DNA from: JAOUEA01 sp038249195
Lineage (GTDB): Bacteria; Actinomycetota; UBA4738; HRBIN12
Length of the DNA: 64,000 nucleotides
Direction: 5' to 3'
NCBI GenBank assembly: GCA_038249195.1
Contig: JBBRWM010000009.1
Coordinates: 1-64,000, forward strand
In this document: positions 40,081 through 48,944 of the stretch, piece after piece
Layout of the letters: the number at the start of each line of letters is the position of its first letter
Numbering within the stretch: the first letter of the stretch is position 1
The notes under the pieces: model-generated
Told to the model about the DNA's origin: nothing
What the model saw: only the letters and a program-made list of their open reading frames with translations
Databases searched by the model: none
Position numbers and translations under genes: made by a program

Positions 40081-41916
40081 ATGGACATCGCAGGGTTTTT
40101 GGGCCGTTTCCCGCCCTTCGACGAGCTCTCCCCCGACCGGCTCGCCGCCGTCGCGAACGAGGTCGAGATCGAGCATCTTCCGGAAGGTACCGTGGTACTG
40201 CAGCAGGGCGGTGCGCCCGTGGCACATCTGTACGTGGTGCGCAAGGGCGCCGTGGAGCTCGTGGCCGACGGACGGCTGCTCGACCTGCTCGGCGAGGGCG
40301 AGGTCTTCGGCCAGTTCTCCCTGCTGGCACAGCAGGGGCCGACGCTCACCGTGCGCGCGCACGAGGACACCCTTGCCTACCTCCTTCCGGCATCCGTCGC
40401 CGACGAGGTCCTGGGGACCTCCGCGGGGCGGGCGTTCGTGATCGGATCCATGCGGCGGCGGATCCGCGCGACGGTCGAGACCGCGCCGGATGGGCCTGAT
40501 CCGCAGCTCGCGACCGTCGGGGCCCTCGTGCGACGCCCGCCCGTGACCGCCGAGCCGGACCTCCCCGTGGCCGAGGGCGCCGCGCGCATGGCCGCACAAC
40601 GCGTTTCCTCGCTGCTGATCGAGATGGACGGGGACTGGGGCATCCTCACGGATCGCGACCTCCGCTCGCGGGTTCTCGCCGTGCACGGCGATCCCGACGG
40701 CCCGGTCGGCGGGGTGGCCACGTTCCCTGCGCTTCGTCTGGATGCGGACACCACCGCCGGCGAGGCCCTGCTGCGCATGTTCGCCGAGGGCGTTCATCAC
40801 TTCCCCGTCGTGGACGGCGACGGCACGATCACCGGCGTCGTCACCGACACCGACCTCATGGGACTCACGCGTCACACGCCGTTCGCGATCAAGAGCGCGA
40901 TCGAGCGGGCGGACTCGGCGCGGGAGGTGGCCGTGGCGGGACACGACCTCCCCCGGGTGGTGACGGCACTGGTCGCGGCGAGCGCCGACCCCACAGACGT
41001 CGGCCGCGTGGTGGCCGTGACCGTGGACGCGATGACCGAGCGCCTGCTTCGGATGGGCGTGGCTGCACAGGGCGATCCGCCGTGCGCGTGGGCCTGGCTC
41101 GCGCTCGGCAGCGCCGCGCGCCACGAGCAGGCCCTCAAGACCGACCAGGATCACGCGCTCGCGTTCGAACCGCGCCCCGGCGAGCAGGCGGCGGCCGACG
41201 CGTACTTCGCCCGGCTGGCGGAGTTCGTCACGGCGGGGCTGGAGGCGGCCGGGATCCCGCGGTGCGAGGGTGGCGCGATGGCCACCGACCCGGCGCTGCG
41301 CAAGCCGATCGGTGCCTGGGTGGAGACGTTCCTCGGCTGGATCGATGATCCGCATCCCACGAGCAGCATCCTGGCCTCGATCGGCTACGACTTCCGACAG
41401 GTGGCGGGGCCGCTTCACGCGGAACCCGTGCTGGACGACGCGATCCGCCATGCCCGCACGCATCCGCGGTTCCTGCATCACCTGAGCCGCCGTGCGCTGG
41501 ACCTGCGCCCGCCCACGGGGTTCTTCCGCGACCTCGTGGTGGTCCACGGGGGTGAGCACGCCGGGCGCCTGGACGTGAAGCACGGGGGCATCACCATCGT
41601 GAACAATCTCGCCCGGACCTACGCAGTGCGCGCGGGGCTCACGTCGAAGGGAACGCTCGCGCGGCTCGAGAGCGCGGCGGCCGCCGGTGCGCTGGATCCG
41701 TCGGTCGCGCGTGAGCTCGCGGAGGCCTTCTCGTTCCTGTGGGAGGTCCGCCTGCGGCACCAGGCCGATCAGGTGGCGGCGGACGCCGCACCCGACGATT
41801 TCGTGGACCCCGCCACGCTCGGGCCGCTCGCGCGCAGGGGCCTGAAGGAGGCGTTCCGGGCGATCGCTCGCGCGCAGCGGCTGCTGGCGAGCGAACTGGG
41901 CCTCACGAGGCGCTGA
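40081..41916 (+). CDS. cNMP-binding / CBS / DUF294 nucleotidyltransferase-like signalling protein
   Basis: A 611-residue cytoplasmic protein in four parts: a CRP-type cyclic-nucleotide fold (residues 1-110, VYVVRKGAVELVADGR-like strands), two CBS domains (about 140-270, EGVHHFPVVDGDGTITGVVT), a DUF294 nucleotidyltransferase with GSAARHEQALKTDQDHAL (about 345), and the DUF294 C-terminal helical domain. This layout matches GlnD-like, nucleotide-regulated nucleotidyltransferases of unknown substrate. ATG 40081 follows CATACT by 7 nt; an in-frame ATG at 40063 has no better signal. It is divergent from selD. Confidence 0.88.
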   Translation: MDIAGFLGRFPPFDELSPDRLAAVANEVEIEHLPEGTVVLQQGGAPVAHLYVVRKGAVELVADGRLLDLLGEGEVFGQFSLLAQQGPTLTVRAHEDTLAYLLPASVADEVLGTSAGRAFVIGSMRRRIRATVETAPDGPDPQLATVGALVRRPPVTAEPDLPVAEGAARMAAQRVSSLLIEMDGDWGILTDRDLRSRVLAVHGDPDGPVGGVATFPALRLDADTTAGEALLRMFAEGVHHFPVVDGDGTITGVVTDTDLMGLTRHTPFAIKSAIERADSAREVAVAGHDLPRVVTALVAASADPTDVGRVVAVTVDAMTERLLRMGVAAQGDPPCAWAWLALGSAARHEQALKTDQDHALAFEPRPGEQAAADAYFARLAEFVTAGLEAAGIPRCEGGAMATDPALRKPIGAWVETFLGWIDDPHPTSSILASIGYDFRQVAGPLHAEPVLDDAIRHARTHPRFLHHLSRRALDLRPPTGFFRDLVVVHGGEHAGRLDVKHGGITIVNNLARTYAVRAGLTSKGTLARLESAAAAGALDPSVARELAEAFSFLWEVRLRHQADQVAADAAPDDFVDPATLGPLARRGLKEAFRAIARAQRLLASELGLTRR

Positions 41917-41928
41917 GCGACCGGGAGC

Positions 41929-42696
41929 TCAGATCCCCATGGCGTGGAAGCCGCCGTCGACGTGGAGCAGTTCACCGCTGATGCCCGAGGAGAGGTCCGA
42001 GAGCAGGAAGGCCACCGCGTTGCCCACGGGGGTGGGGTCGGTCGTGTCCCACCCCAACGGAGCCCGCTCGGACCACCGGTCGGTGATGCTCTCGAAGCCG
42101 GGGATGCCTTTGCCCGCCATGGTCTTCAGCGGTCCGGCGCTCACCGTGTTCACCCGGATGTTCTTGGGACCGAGGTCACGCGCGAGGTAGCGCGTCACGG
42201 ACTCGAGCCCCGCCTTCGCCACCCCCATCCAGTCGTAGATCGGCCACGCCACGCGCGCGTCGAAGCCCAGCGAAACGATGGCACCGCCCTCGGCCTCCAT
42301 CAGCGGGAGCAGCCCCGTCGCGATGGCCTTCAGCGAGAACGCGCTCGTCTGCACGGCGGTCGCGACGCTCTCCCACGGCGTCTGGAGGAAGTTGCCGCCC
42401 AGGGCATCCTGGGGCGCGAACGCGATCGCGTGCAGGAATCCATCGAGGGTGCCCCATCGGCTCGCGAGTTCGTCGCGCACGGCCTCGATCTGCGCGGGAT
42501 CGTTCGCATCCATCTCCAGTACGTCGGGCGGGCTCGGCAGGCGCCTCGCGCACTTCTGCGTGAGCCCCATACCGCGGCCCACGCCCGTGAGGACGATCTC
42601 GGCGCCCTGCTCCTGGGCAACCTGGGCGGCCGAGAAAGCGATCGACGCCGGCGTGAGCACCCCGGTGATGAGCAGGCGCTTGTTCTCGAGCAGCAC
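41929..42696 (-). CDS. fabI: Enoyl-[acyl-carrier-protein] reductase (NADH) FabI
   Basis: A 255-residue SDR-type enoyl reductase, the last step of each FAS II elongation cycle. LLENKRLLITGVLTPASIAF opens with the cofactor site; the catalytic Tyr-x6-Lys is in YDWMGVAK, and NTVSAGPLKTMAGKGIPGF is a FabI/InhA signature. GVLTPASIAFSAA resembles actinobacterial InhA more than E. coli FabI. The start is GTG 42696, with AAAGGAGC 4-5 nt before it. It follows the DUF4333 gene by 11 bp and is convergent with the CBS/DUF294 gene. It is the class of target hit by isoniazid and triclosan in relatives. Confidence 0.93.
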   Translation of the reverse strand: MLLENKRLLITGVLTPASIAFSAAQVAQEQGAEIVLTGVGRGMGLTQKCARRLPSPPDVLEMDANDPAQIEAVRDELASRWGTLDGFLHAIAFAPQDALGGNFLQTPWESVATAVQTSAFSLKAIATGLLPLMEAEGGAIVSLGFDARVAWPIYDWMGVAKAGLESVTRYLARDLGPKNIRVNTVSAGPLKTMAGKGIPGFESITDRWSERAPLGWDTTDPTPVGNAVAFLLSDLSSGISGELLHVDGGFHAMGI

Positions 42697-42707
42697 GCGA
42701 GCTCCTT

Positions 42708-43031
42708 TCAGGCCGAGGGCGAGGCGGAGGGAGCGGCCGGCGACGGGGTGGCGCCGGAGAACTTCCACCCGACGTTGCCTTGATCGTCGTCCTGGGTGAC
42801 GGTGATCTCGAAGGCGGAGTCGGGCCCCTTCGCGGTGCACGTGAAGGAGGTACCGGCCTGCACCTTCAGGCTGTCCGGGCAGGAGACCTGAACGCTCGTG
42901 AGCCCGAGATCGCTCTCGAGCTGATGCGCGAGATCGGTCTCCAGGCTCGAGGTGTCCAGGGTCTTCGTGCACGCCACGGCGAACACCACCACCGCGGTGA
43001 GCGCGGCAACGCGGGCGATCCGGGCCTGCAT
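42708..43031 (-). CDS. DUF4333 domain lipoprotein
   Basis: A 107-residue putative lipoprotein, mostly one DUF4333 domain. A signal peptide ends in the lipobox FAVAC (Cys21); the domain shows the paired cysteines VSCPDSLKVQAGTSFTC, which probably form a disulphide, and VTVTQDD-type strands (ITVTQDDDQGNVGW). The family is common in actinomycetes, with function unknown. AGGAGG lies before ATG 43031. Its tail is Pro/Ala/Ser rich. fabI follows 11 bp later. Confidence 0.85.
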   Translation of the reverse strand: MQARIARVAALTAVVVFAVACTKTLDTSSLETDLAHQLESDLGLTSVQVSCPDSLKVQAGTSFTCTAKGPDSAFEITVTQDDDQGNVGWKFSGATPSPAAPSASPSA

Positions 43032-43148
43032 GGGGCGGAGTCCTCCTGGTTCGGGCGCCTGAGCGTATCGGCGCCTTCCCGGAGGGTCAACGTCGCGCAG
43101 GCCGCAGCCCGCAGCCCGCGGACGGAGCGGTTCGCGAGGAGCGGCTCG

Positions 43149-44417
43149 CTAGGAGCGGCGCAGCGTGAGGTTGCGCACGCCCCAGGCTGGAAGATCGCCC
43201 GTCGCGACGAAGGCCACGACGTTGGGCGCGTCGTCGTTGAACACGGCGTCGGGAACGACGACGCTCCGCGACGCCCACACGCCGGGGCTCGGGGCCACCG
43301 TCGCGAGCGTCGAGCCGTTCACCACGACGGACACCGTGCCCGTGCTCGGGCCGTAGGCGTCGAAGCCGAGCAGGCGAGCTCCCGAGCGCCCGCTCACGCG
43401 ATAGACCACCCCCCACGGGTGCGTGGTGTCGGATCCCGGGATGTTGCCCAGCTCCCGCGGGCCGGGGGGCACCGGGAGGGCGGGGTCGCCGACCGGATCC
43501 GGTGTGACCGCGGCCAGGGCCGACCATTGTTCCTCGGTGATGCCGGGCCACGTGTAATAGCTGGCCCCGATCAACCCGTATCCGCCGACCGCCTGCACGA
43601 AGCCCGTGGTCTCCTGCGCGGTGGCGTCCTGCGCGATGCCGCCGATCATGTGGATGGGGACGAGATCGTTGCCCACCCAGGTGCGCAGCAGCCGGATGCA
43701 GGTGGCCGCGTACGCGCGCGCGTCCTCGAGCCCGTGCACGCGGAACGTGAAGTACGTCATGGGAAGGATGGCGTCGTAGGTCTGCGCTACTTGCGCCCAC
43801 GGGAATCCAGGCCAGTTGTGGTTCGTCTTCAGCCCCTTGGGCGAGGGCACGATCGCCCCCAGCGGATAGGTCGCGCCCGCCGACGACCGCAGGGCGTCGG
43901 AGAGCTCGATCAACCGCTGCGAGCGCGCCGAGACGTCCTTGACCGCCAACGACTCGATATCCAGCGCGAACCCCGCGAAGCGGTTGCCCCCGGGCGTGAC
44001 GAACGCCACGGCGGCCTGCGAGCGGGCGGCGTCCGCGGCGACGTCGACGAAGCCGGGCAGGTACCACGCCACCACCTGGACGCCCAGCGCCGCCCCCGCG
44101 TCGAGGAACGCCGTCACGGCCGCCTCGTGCACGATGGCGACGTCGCGGTTGAAGTTCGAGGTCTCGAGATAGAGCGTGCGCACGCCGTGTGCGGCCATGT
44201 CGGCCACGGCGGTCTCCGGGTCCGCCCACGCCGGGGCGTCGTACAGATCCACCCACGCACCCAAGCCCTGGAACGGGCCGATGACGGGGTTCGCGCGGAT
44301 CGGCGTGGGCATGGCAGCTCGCGAGAGGTCGTCGCCACCGCGGGTGAGCACGAGGGCGGCGGCGAGGGCCACGACCAAGCCGGCGGCGGCGAGGACCAAG
44401 GTGCGACGAGGCGGCAT
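43149..44417 (-). CDS. Exported TIM-barrel-like protein with C-terminal beta domain
   Basis: A 422-residue protein with an N-terminal membrane/signal helix (LVLAAAGLVVALAAALVL). The following 260 residues look like a glycoside-hydrolase-type barrel: GLGAWVDLYDAPAW, LYLETSNFNRDVAIVHEAAV, VVAWYLPGFVDV, FAGFALDIESLAV and ILPMTYFTFRVHG carry Asp/Glu at strand ends. The C-terminal 100 residues (GARLLGFDAYGPSTGTVSVV) form a beta-sandwich-like region. The catalytic pair cannot be assigned. TACGCT lies 6 nt before ATG 44417, with no ribosome site. It is divergent from the SDR gene, 53 bp away. Confidence 0.7.
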   Translation of the reverse strand: MPPRRTLVLAAAGLVVALAAALVLTRGGDDLSRAAMPTPIRANPVIGPFQGLGAWVDLYDAPAWADPETAVADMAAHGVRTLYLETSNFNRDVAIVHEAAVTAFLDAGAALGVQVVAWYLPGFVDVAADAARSQAAVAFVTPGGNRFAGFALDIESLAVKDVSARSQRLIELSDALRSSAGATYPLGAIVPSPKGLKTNHNWPGFPWAQVAQTYDAILPMTYFTFRVHGLEDARAYAATCIRLLRTWVGNDLVPIHMIGGIAQDATAQETTGFVQAVGGYGLIGASYYTWPGITEEQWSALAAVTPDPVGDPALPVPPGPRELGNIPGSDTTHPWGVVYRVSGRSGARLLGFDAYGPSTGTVSVVVNGSTLATVAPSPGVWASRSVVVPDAVFNDDAPNVVAFVATGDLPAWGVRNLTLRRS

Positions 44418-44423
44418 CGACCC

Positions 44424-44429
44424 AGCGTA
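44424..44429 (-). promoter_or_regulatory. -10 box (TACGCT) for leaderless barrel-protein gene
   Basis: TACGCT lies 6 nt before the minus-strand ATG at 44417 with no Shine-Dalgarno sequence. It shares the 53-bp divergent gap with the SDR promoter at 44458. Confidence 0.45.
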
Positions 44430-44457
44430 CCGACGGTCCCACACACCTCGAGGCCCG

Positions 44458-44463
44458 TAGCAT
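44458..44463 (+). promoter_or_regulatory. -10 box (TAGCAT) deciding the SDR start
   Basis: TAGCAT ends 7 nt before ATG 44471 and overlaps the alternative ATG at 44462, which therefore could not be on a transcript made here. This supports 44471 as the start codon. Confidence 0.5.
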
Positions 44464-44470
44464 GAACGTC

Positions 44471-45184
44471 ATGGAACTGGGACTTCGCGGCAAGGTCGCC
44501 CTGGTCTCGGCCGCATCGAAGGGACTGGGCCGGGGCGCCGCGTTGGCCCTCGCTCGCGAGGGGGCGCGGGTGACGATCTGCGCGCGCGATCCGGGCCCCC
44601 TCGCGGCAACCGTCGACGAGCTGGGCGCCGACGCACTCGGCATCGCGGCCGACGTCACGGAACCTGACGCCCCTCGTCGTCTGGTGGCCGAGACGATCGA
44701 GCGGTTCGGTCGCCTCGACATCCTCGTCGGCAACGCCGGCGGGCCGCCGCGAGCGCGGGCTCTGGACGTCGAGGACCAGGCGCTGTCGGCGGCGTTGAAC
44801 GCGAACCTCCAGACCTCGATCCGCCTGGCGCTCGCGGCCGTCCCGACCATGCGTGAGGCAGGGTGGGGCCGCATCTGTTTCATCACTTCGAACGCCGTGA
44901 AGCAGCCGATCCCCGAGCTCGCGTACTCCAACGTGGCCCGCACCGGGCTGTGGGCCTGGGCCAAGACGGCGGCCAGAGACCTGAGCGCGGACGGCATCAC
45001 CGTGAACCTCGTCTGTCCGGGGCTGCACGCGACGGACCGCGTCAAGGAGCTGGCGTTCGACGGGCCCGTCGGCGACCCAGAAGACTTCGGACGCGTCGTC
45101 GCGTTCCTGTGCTCGGAGCCCGCGGGGTTCGTGAGCGGCGTCGCCCTGCAGATCGACGGCGCCGCTACCCTAGGGCTGCTCTGA
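44471..45184 (+). CDS. Short-chain dehydrogenase/reductase (SDR), FabG-like
   Basis: A 237-residue classical-size SDR. The cofactor loop is ALVSAASKGLGRGAALALA (TGxxxGxG with TG replaced by SA), NAG is in LVGNAGG, and ITSNAV holds the catalytic Ser. The Tyr motif is YSNVARTG, with Arg at the place of the usual YxxxK lysine. C-terminal RVVAFLCSEPAGFVSGVALQIDG is typical of FabG-like enzymes. The start is ATG 44471, after a TAGCAT box; ATG 44462 in frame lies inside that box. The DUF885 gene follows after 25 bp. Substrate unknown. Confidence 0.85.
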   Translation: MELGLRGKVALVSAASKGLGRGAALALAREGARVTICARDPGPLAATVDELGADALGIAADVTEPDAPRRLVAETIERFGRLDILVGNAGGPPRARALDVEDQALSAALNANLQTSIRLALAAVPTMREAGWGRICFITSNAVKQPIPELAYSNVARTGLWAWAKTAARDLSADGITVNLVCPGLHATDRVKELAFDGPVGDPEDFGRVVAFLCSEPAGFVSGVALQIDGAATLGLL

Positions 45185-45209
45185 GCCACCTTTTCGGAAT
45201 GGAGAACCC

Positions 45210-46853
45210 GTGAACGAGAGCAAACGCACGTGGGCACTCGCGGAGCGCTACTGGGACGAACTGCTGGAGCTCGAGCCGCTCCTGGGCACCTCGACGGGCG
45301 ACGAGCGCTACGACGACCGCCTCCCCGACCCAAGCGAGGCGGGAAGGGGGGCGAACGAGACCGTGCAACGCGCGGCGCTCGCCGACGCCGCGCAGATCGA
45401 TCGCGACGCCCTGGACGATGCCGATCGCGCCACGCTCGACGTGTTGGAGGCCATCGCCAGGCGCTACCTGGCCGGCCTGGAGCGCCGCACGGACCGGCTG
45501 GCCGTTGCGAACCATCTGTTCGGTCCGGGACAGCTCCCTGGCGAGCTTGCCTCCATGCAGCGGACCGACACGCCCGAGCGGCTGGATCGCTACGAGGCAC
45601 GTCTGCGGGCGATCCCCGTCTTCCTGGACGCCTCCGCCGAGGTCGCGCGCGACGGCGTGGCGGCCGGCGTGACGTCGCCGCGTGTGGTGGCCGAACGCGC
45701 GCTCACCCAGGTCGAGCGGCTCCTCGACCTGGGCGCCGACGCATCGCCGATCCTCGCGCCGCTCGGCGAGGACGTCGAGGCGCGCGCACGCTTCGCCGCC
45801 GTCGTGGGCGACGTGGTGAACCCTGCGTACGCTCGCTTCCTGGCGTCGTTGCGCGAGTACCTCCCCCACGCCACGGAGACGATCGGGCTGAACGCCGTCC
45901 CCGACGGCGAGGCGATGTACGAGGCGGAGGTCCTGTCCTGGACGTCGCTGCCGCTGGACGCCGACGAGGTCCACGCGCTGGGGGTCGAGCGCTTCGACGC
46001 GCTGCAGGCGGAGCGGGCCGACGTGGTGGCCCGCATGGGCCATGCCTCGGCAGCCGAGGCCCTGGCGGCGCTGCGCGCCGACGGTGCCGATACCCCCGCC
46101 TCGGCCGAGGCGTTCCTCCAGGTGGTGCAGGATCAGGTCGCCCGGGGCTGGGACGCCGCGCCCGCGTGGTTCGGGCGGCTGCCGCGCGACAATTGCGAGG
46201 TCCGCCCGGTGGAGGCGTTCCGCGAGGCGGACCTGCCGGCCGCCTTCTACAACCCGCCCACGGAGGACGGGTCGCGCCGAGGCGTCTACTACCTCAACAC
46301 GTACGACCTTCCCAGCCGCGAGGTGCATTCCATCGCGGCGGTGACGTTCCACGAGGCCAACCCGGGCCACCATTTCCAGGTCTCCTTGGAGCAGGAGATG
46401 CCCGAGCAGCCTCGGCTGCGACGGTTCGGCGGCATCCTGGCGGGCAGCGCCTTCTGCGAGGGCTGGGGCCTCTATAGCGAACGCCTCGCCGATGAGATGG
46501 GCCTGTACCTCGACGACGGCGAGCGGCTGGGCATGCTGGAGGGTCAGCTCCTTCGCGCCGGCCGGCTCATCACGGACACCGGGATCCACGCGATGGGATG
46601 GGAGCGCGAGGCGGCGGTCGCCAAGCTCGAGGAGGGCGGCGTGCCCCACACCGAGTCCGTGATCGAGGTCGATCGCTACATCGCGATGCCGGCGCAGGCG
46701 TTGAGCTACATGATCGGGATGATGCGCATCCAGGACGCCCGTGTGGCGGCCGAGGCCCGCGAGGGCTCGGCGTTCTCGATCCGCGACTTCCACGATCGGC
46801 TGCTCGCGCTCGGCACGGTGCCGCTCCCCTCGCTCGCGCGCGCGTTCGCCTGA
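45210..46853 (+). CDS. DUF885 family metallopeptidase-like protein
   Basis: A 547-residue protein of the DUF885 family (M3/M32-like fold). The zinc site is HEANPGHHFQ (HExxxxH-like, near residue 388), followed by GSAFCEGWGLYSERLADEMG, with a downstream Glu as third ligand, and PAQALSYMIGM near the C-terminus. Family members are probably cytoplasmic or exported di/oligopeptidases; no signal peptide is seen here. GTG 45210 follows GGAGAACCC. It is probably co-transcribed with the SDR gene. Confidence 0.88.
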   Translation: MNESKRTWALAERYWDELLELEPLLGTSTGDERYDDRLPDPSEAGRGANETVQRAALADAAQIDRDALDDADRATLDVLEAIARRYLAGLERRTDRLAVANHLFGPGQLPGELASMQRTDTPERLDRYEARLRAIPVFLDASAEVARDGVAAGVTSPRVVAERALTQVERLLDLGADASPILAPLGEDVEARARFAAVVGDVVNPAYARFLASLREYLPHATETIGLNAVPDGEAMYEAEVLSWTSLPLDADEVHALGVERFDALQAERADVVARMGHASAAEALAALRADGADTPASAEAFLQVVQDQVARGWDAAPAWFGRLPRDNCEVRPVEAFREADLPAAFYNPPTEDGSRRGVYYLNTYDLPSREVHSIAAVTFHEANPGHHFQVSLEQEMPEQPRLRRFGGILAGSAFCEGWGLYSERLADEMGLYLDDGERLGMLEGQLLRAGRLITDTGIHAMGWEREAAVAKLEEGGVPHTESVIEVDRYIAMPAQALSYMIGMMRIQDARVAAEAREGSAFSIRDFHDRLLALGTVPLPSLARAFA

Positions 46854-46857
46854 CCCG

Positions 46858-47727
46858 CTAACGCGGTTTCGAGCCGCACAGGAGCAGGTAGTCGATCATG
46901 CCGCGCTCCCAGATCAGGTCCACCTGAGCGAGCATGAACCGCGCGGCCTGTTCGAGGCTCCAGGACGCGCTCCTCCCACCGGCGTCGAGCCGGTCGCGCA
47001 CGAACCGCAGGGCCGGAGCGATCACCCGGTCTCCCACGCGTTCGGCGCGAAGGTCCGTGAACCCGGCCGCCTCGGCCTTGCGCAGGATCACGCCAGGCGA
47101 GGCAGCCGCGTGCACGCCGAGGCCCCACGCCCGCAGCTGCGTGAGGGCAGCGAACGCCTCGCGGGGCCCCCGCGGGTACCGCACGGCCGGGATATCCGAC
47201 ATCGTGAGCACGCCGGCCGGGCGCAGCACCCGGAACGCCTCGGCGAAGAACGCGTCCCGCGAGGGGAAGTGGAAGGCGGCCTCCACGCTGATCACGCCGT
47301 CGAAGGTCGCGTCGCCGAAGGGCATGCGGGTCGCATCGCCGTTCACCCCGTGCGCGCCGGCCGCGCGCAGGCGCTCAACCCCACTGCGCAGCTGCGAATG
47401 CGTGATATTGAGCGCGGTGAGGCTCTTCGTTCGGGCCACGTCGGCGATCACGGGGTCCTGTTCGGCGAGGCCGTTGCCCACGTCCAGGACGTGGCCCCGG
47501 GGTGGCAGGTCACCGGCGAGGCGCGTGACCAGTCTGCGGACGGCCACGGCCGCCTCGGCCGGATCGCTTCCGTCCCCCTCCCACAGCCCGAGGTTCAGCC
47601 AGCCCGGCGCGAGCGCGAGGAAGAAATCCTCGCCGAGCGAGTCGTAGACCGTGGCGGCCGGGTTGCCTCCGTACCGGAACATCGCGGAGGCGTGGCGCAG
47701 GTTGGGACGGGTCCAGGCAGCGGGCAC
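46858..47727 (-). CDS. Class I SAM-dependent methyltransferase
   Basis: A 289-residue methyltransferase of the UbiE/erythromycin-methylase group. Motif I is HVLDVGNGLAEQD (usual G-x-G-x-G is G-N-G-x-x), then VNGDATRMPFGDATFDGVIS and VEAAFHFPSRDAFFAEAFRV, with LRPAGVLTMSD as the post-motif. LGLWEGDGSDPAEAA at the N-terminus is seen in small-molecule C- or O-methyltransferases. GTG 47727 follows TAAGGT by 6 nt, a leaderless start. It is convergent with the DUF885 gene (stops 5 bp apart). Substrate unknown. Confidence 0.85.
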   Translation of the reverse strand: MPAAWTRPNLRHASAMFRYGGNPAATVYDSLGEDFFLALAPGWLNLGLWEGDGSDPAEAAVAVRRLVTRLAGDLPPRGHVLDVGNGLAEQDPVIADVARTKSLTALNITHSQLRSGVERLRAAGAHGVNGDATRMPFGDATFDGVISVEAAFHFPSRDAFFAEAFRVLRPAGVLTMSDIPAVRYPRGPREAFAALTQLRAWGLGVHAAASPGVILRKAEAAGFTDLRAERVGDRVIAPALRFVRDRLDAGGRSASWSLEQAARFMLAQVDLIWERGMIDYLLLCGSKPR

Positions 47728-47733
47728 GCATCA

Positions 47734-47739
47734 ACCTTA
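47734..47739 (-). promoter_or_regulatory. -10 box (TAAGGT) for leaderless methyltransferase gene
   Basis: TAAGGT on the minus strand lies 6 nt before the GTG at 47727. It sits in the 26 bp after the permease stop, so this gene can be expressed independently of the ABC operon. Confidence 0.4.
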
Positions 47740-47753
47740 GCCATGCGGCCGTC

Positions 47754-48944
47754 TCACCTCGCGGCGCGCCAGGCGTCCCGGAGCTTGACGCGGGCGCCCG
47801 TGCGCAGCACGGCGCCCGCGTAGATCCTCCCGGCCAGCGGGATCAGTAGCGCCGTCGAACCCACGAGGATCAGCACCGAGGCCACGATCTGAGGCGCGCT
47901 GGCGGCGCCGACCACGATCCGAACGGGCATCGCCAGCGCCGCGGAGAAGGGCAAGAGCGAGGCCAGGACCACGATGGGGGCGTCGGGCCTCTGCACCGCA
48001 CCCACCGAGATGAAGAACGACACCAAGATGACGATGTTGATCGGCACGGTCGCGTTCTGGAGCTCCTCCATGCGCGAAACGAGCGCTCCGCTCACGGCGA
48101 ACAGGCCCGCGTAGAACGCGAACCCCAGCACGAACCAGGCCAGGACCAGCACCGCGACGCCGACCGCGCTCGCCGGGATCGAGAGCGCGCCGGTGATCTT
48201 GGCCAACACGATCGCGAACGTCGCGATGAACGCGAGCTGCACGACACCGAGCGACCCGATGCCGACCACCTTGCCCGTGAGCAGCTGCCGCGGGCTGATC
48301 GCGGACAGCAGCACCTCCACGACCCTCGAGGCCTTCTCCTCGATCACGCCTGTCGCCACCCACACCCCGTAGCCGAACAGCTGCCCGTAGAGCAAGAACA
48401 CACCGATGAACGCCACCCCCGCGTTGGCGTCGCGGTGCGCATCGGCCGGTTCCACCGTCTGCACCTGGAGCGGGTGGGGGTCGAGCAGCCGAGCGATCTC
48501 GGCCGACGACGCACCCGCGTCGGCGAGGGCGGACCCGATGCGCCCGGCCGCCGCGGACGTCTGCAGCACGTCGCGGAGCTGCTGGGGAACGTCACGTTGG
48601 CCGATCAGGCCATCCCCCTCGAGCAGCGCGTCGATCGCACCGTCACTGAGCGCGTGGCGCCCGGCGGCATCGTCGGGGAACGAGCGAACGCTGACCTGGA
48701 TGCCTTGCTGCTCCGCCACGGCCGCCACGGGCATGCCCGCCGCGGCCGTCCCCACGACCCCCAGCTCGTAGGACGGTGTGCCGCCGCCGGCGTACGCCCT
48801 CACGAAGATGAAGATCGAGAGCACGGTCAAGGTGATAGCGGTGGAGATCGCGAATCCCTTGTCCCGCAACCGCACCCGGAAGTCGCGACGAGCCACGAGC
48901 AGCCATGCGCCGCGGTCGGTGGGAGCGGGCCGTGGCGCGCTCAT
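47754..48944 (-). CDS. ABC-2 type permease (NatB-like)
   Basis: A 396-residue permease. A first helix (ISTAITLTVLSIFIFV) is followed by a large extracytoplasmic domain (about residues 50-180) with QVSVRSFPDDAAGRHAL; the remaining five helices start near FLLYGQLFGYGVWVA and VIEEKASRVVEVLLSAISPR, the NatB coupling loop. This layout, with a big outer loop after helix 1, is typical of the YhaP/NatB sodium or lantibiotic exporters. The ATG overlaps the stop of the ATPase gene (ATGA). Substrate unknown. Confidence 0.88.
   Translation of the reverse strand: MSAPRPAPTDRGAWLLVARRDFRVRLRDKGFAISTAITLTVLSIFIFVRAYAGGGTPSYELGVVGTAAAGMPVAAVAEQQGIQVSVRSFPDDAAGRHALSDGAIDALLEGDGLIGQRDVPQQLRDVLQTSAAAGRIGSALADAGASSAEIARLLDPHPLQVQTVEPADAHRDANAGVAFIGVFLLYGQLFGYGVWVATGVIEEKASRVVEVLLSAISPRQLLTGKVVGIGSLGVVQLAFIATFAIVLAKITGALSIPASAVGVAVLVLAWFVLGFAFYAGLFAVSGALVSRMEELQNATVPINIVILVSFFISVGAVQRPDAPIVVLASLLPFSAALAMPVRIVVGAASAPQIVASVLILVGSTALLIPLAGRIYAGAVLRTGARVKLRDAWRAAR

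Noticed and set aside
43087..45600. An 837-codon minus-strand open frame
   Set aside because: It overlaps the barrel protein, SDR and DUF885 genes in other frames and shows low-complexity Arg/Ser/Pro sequence without domains.
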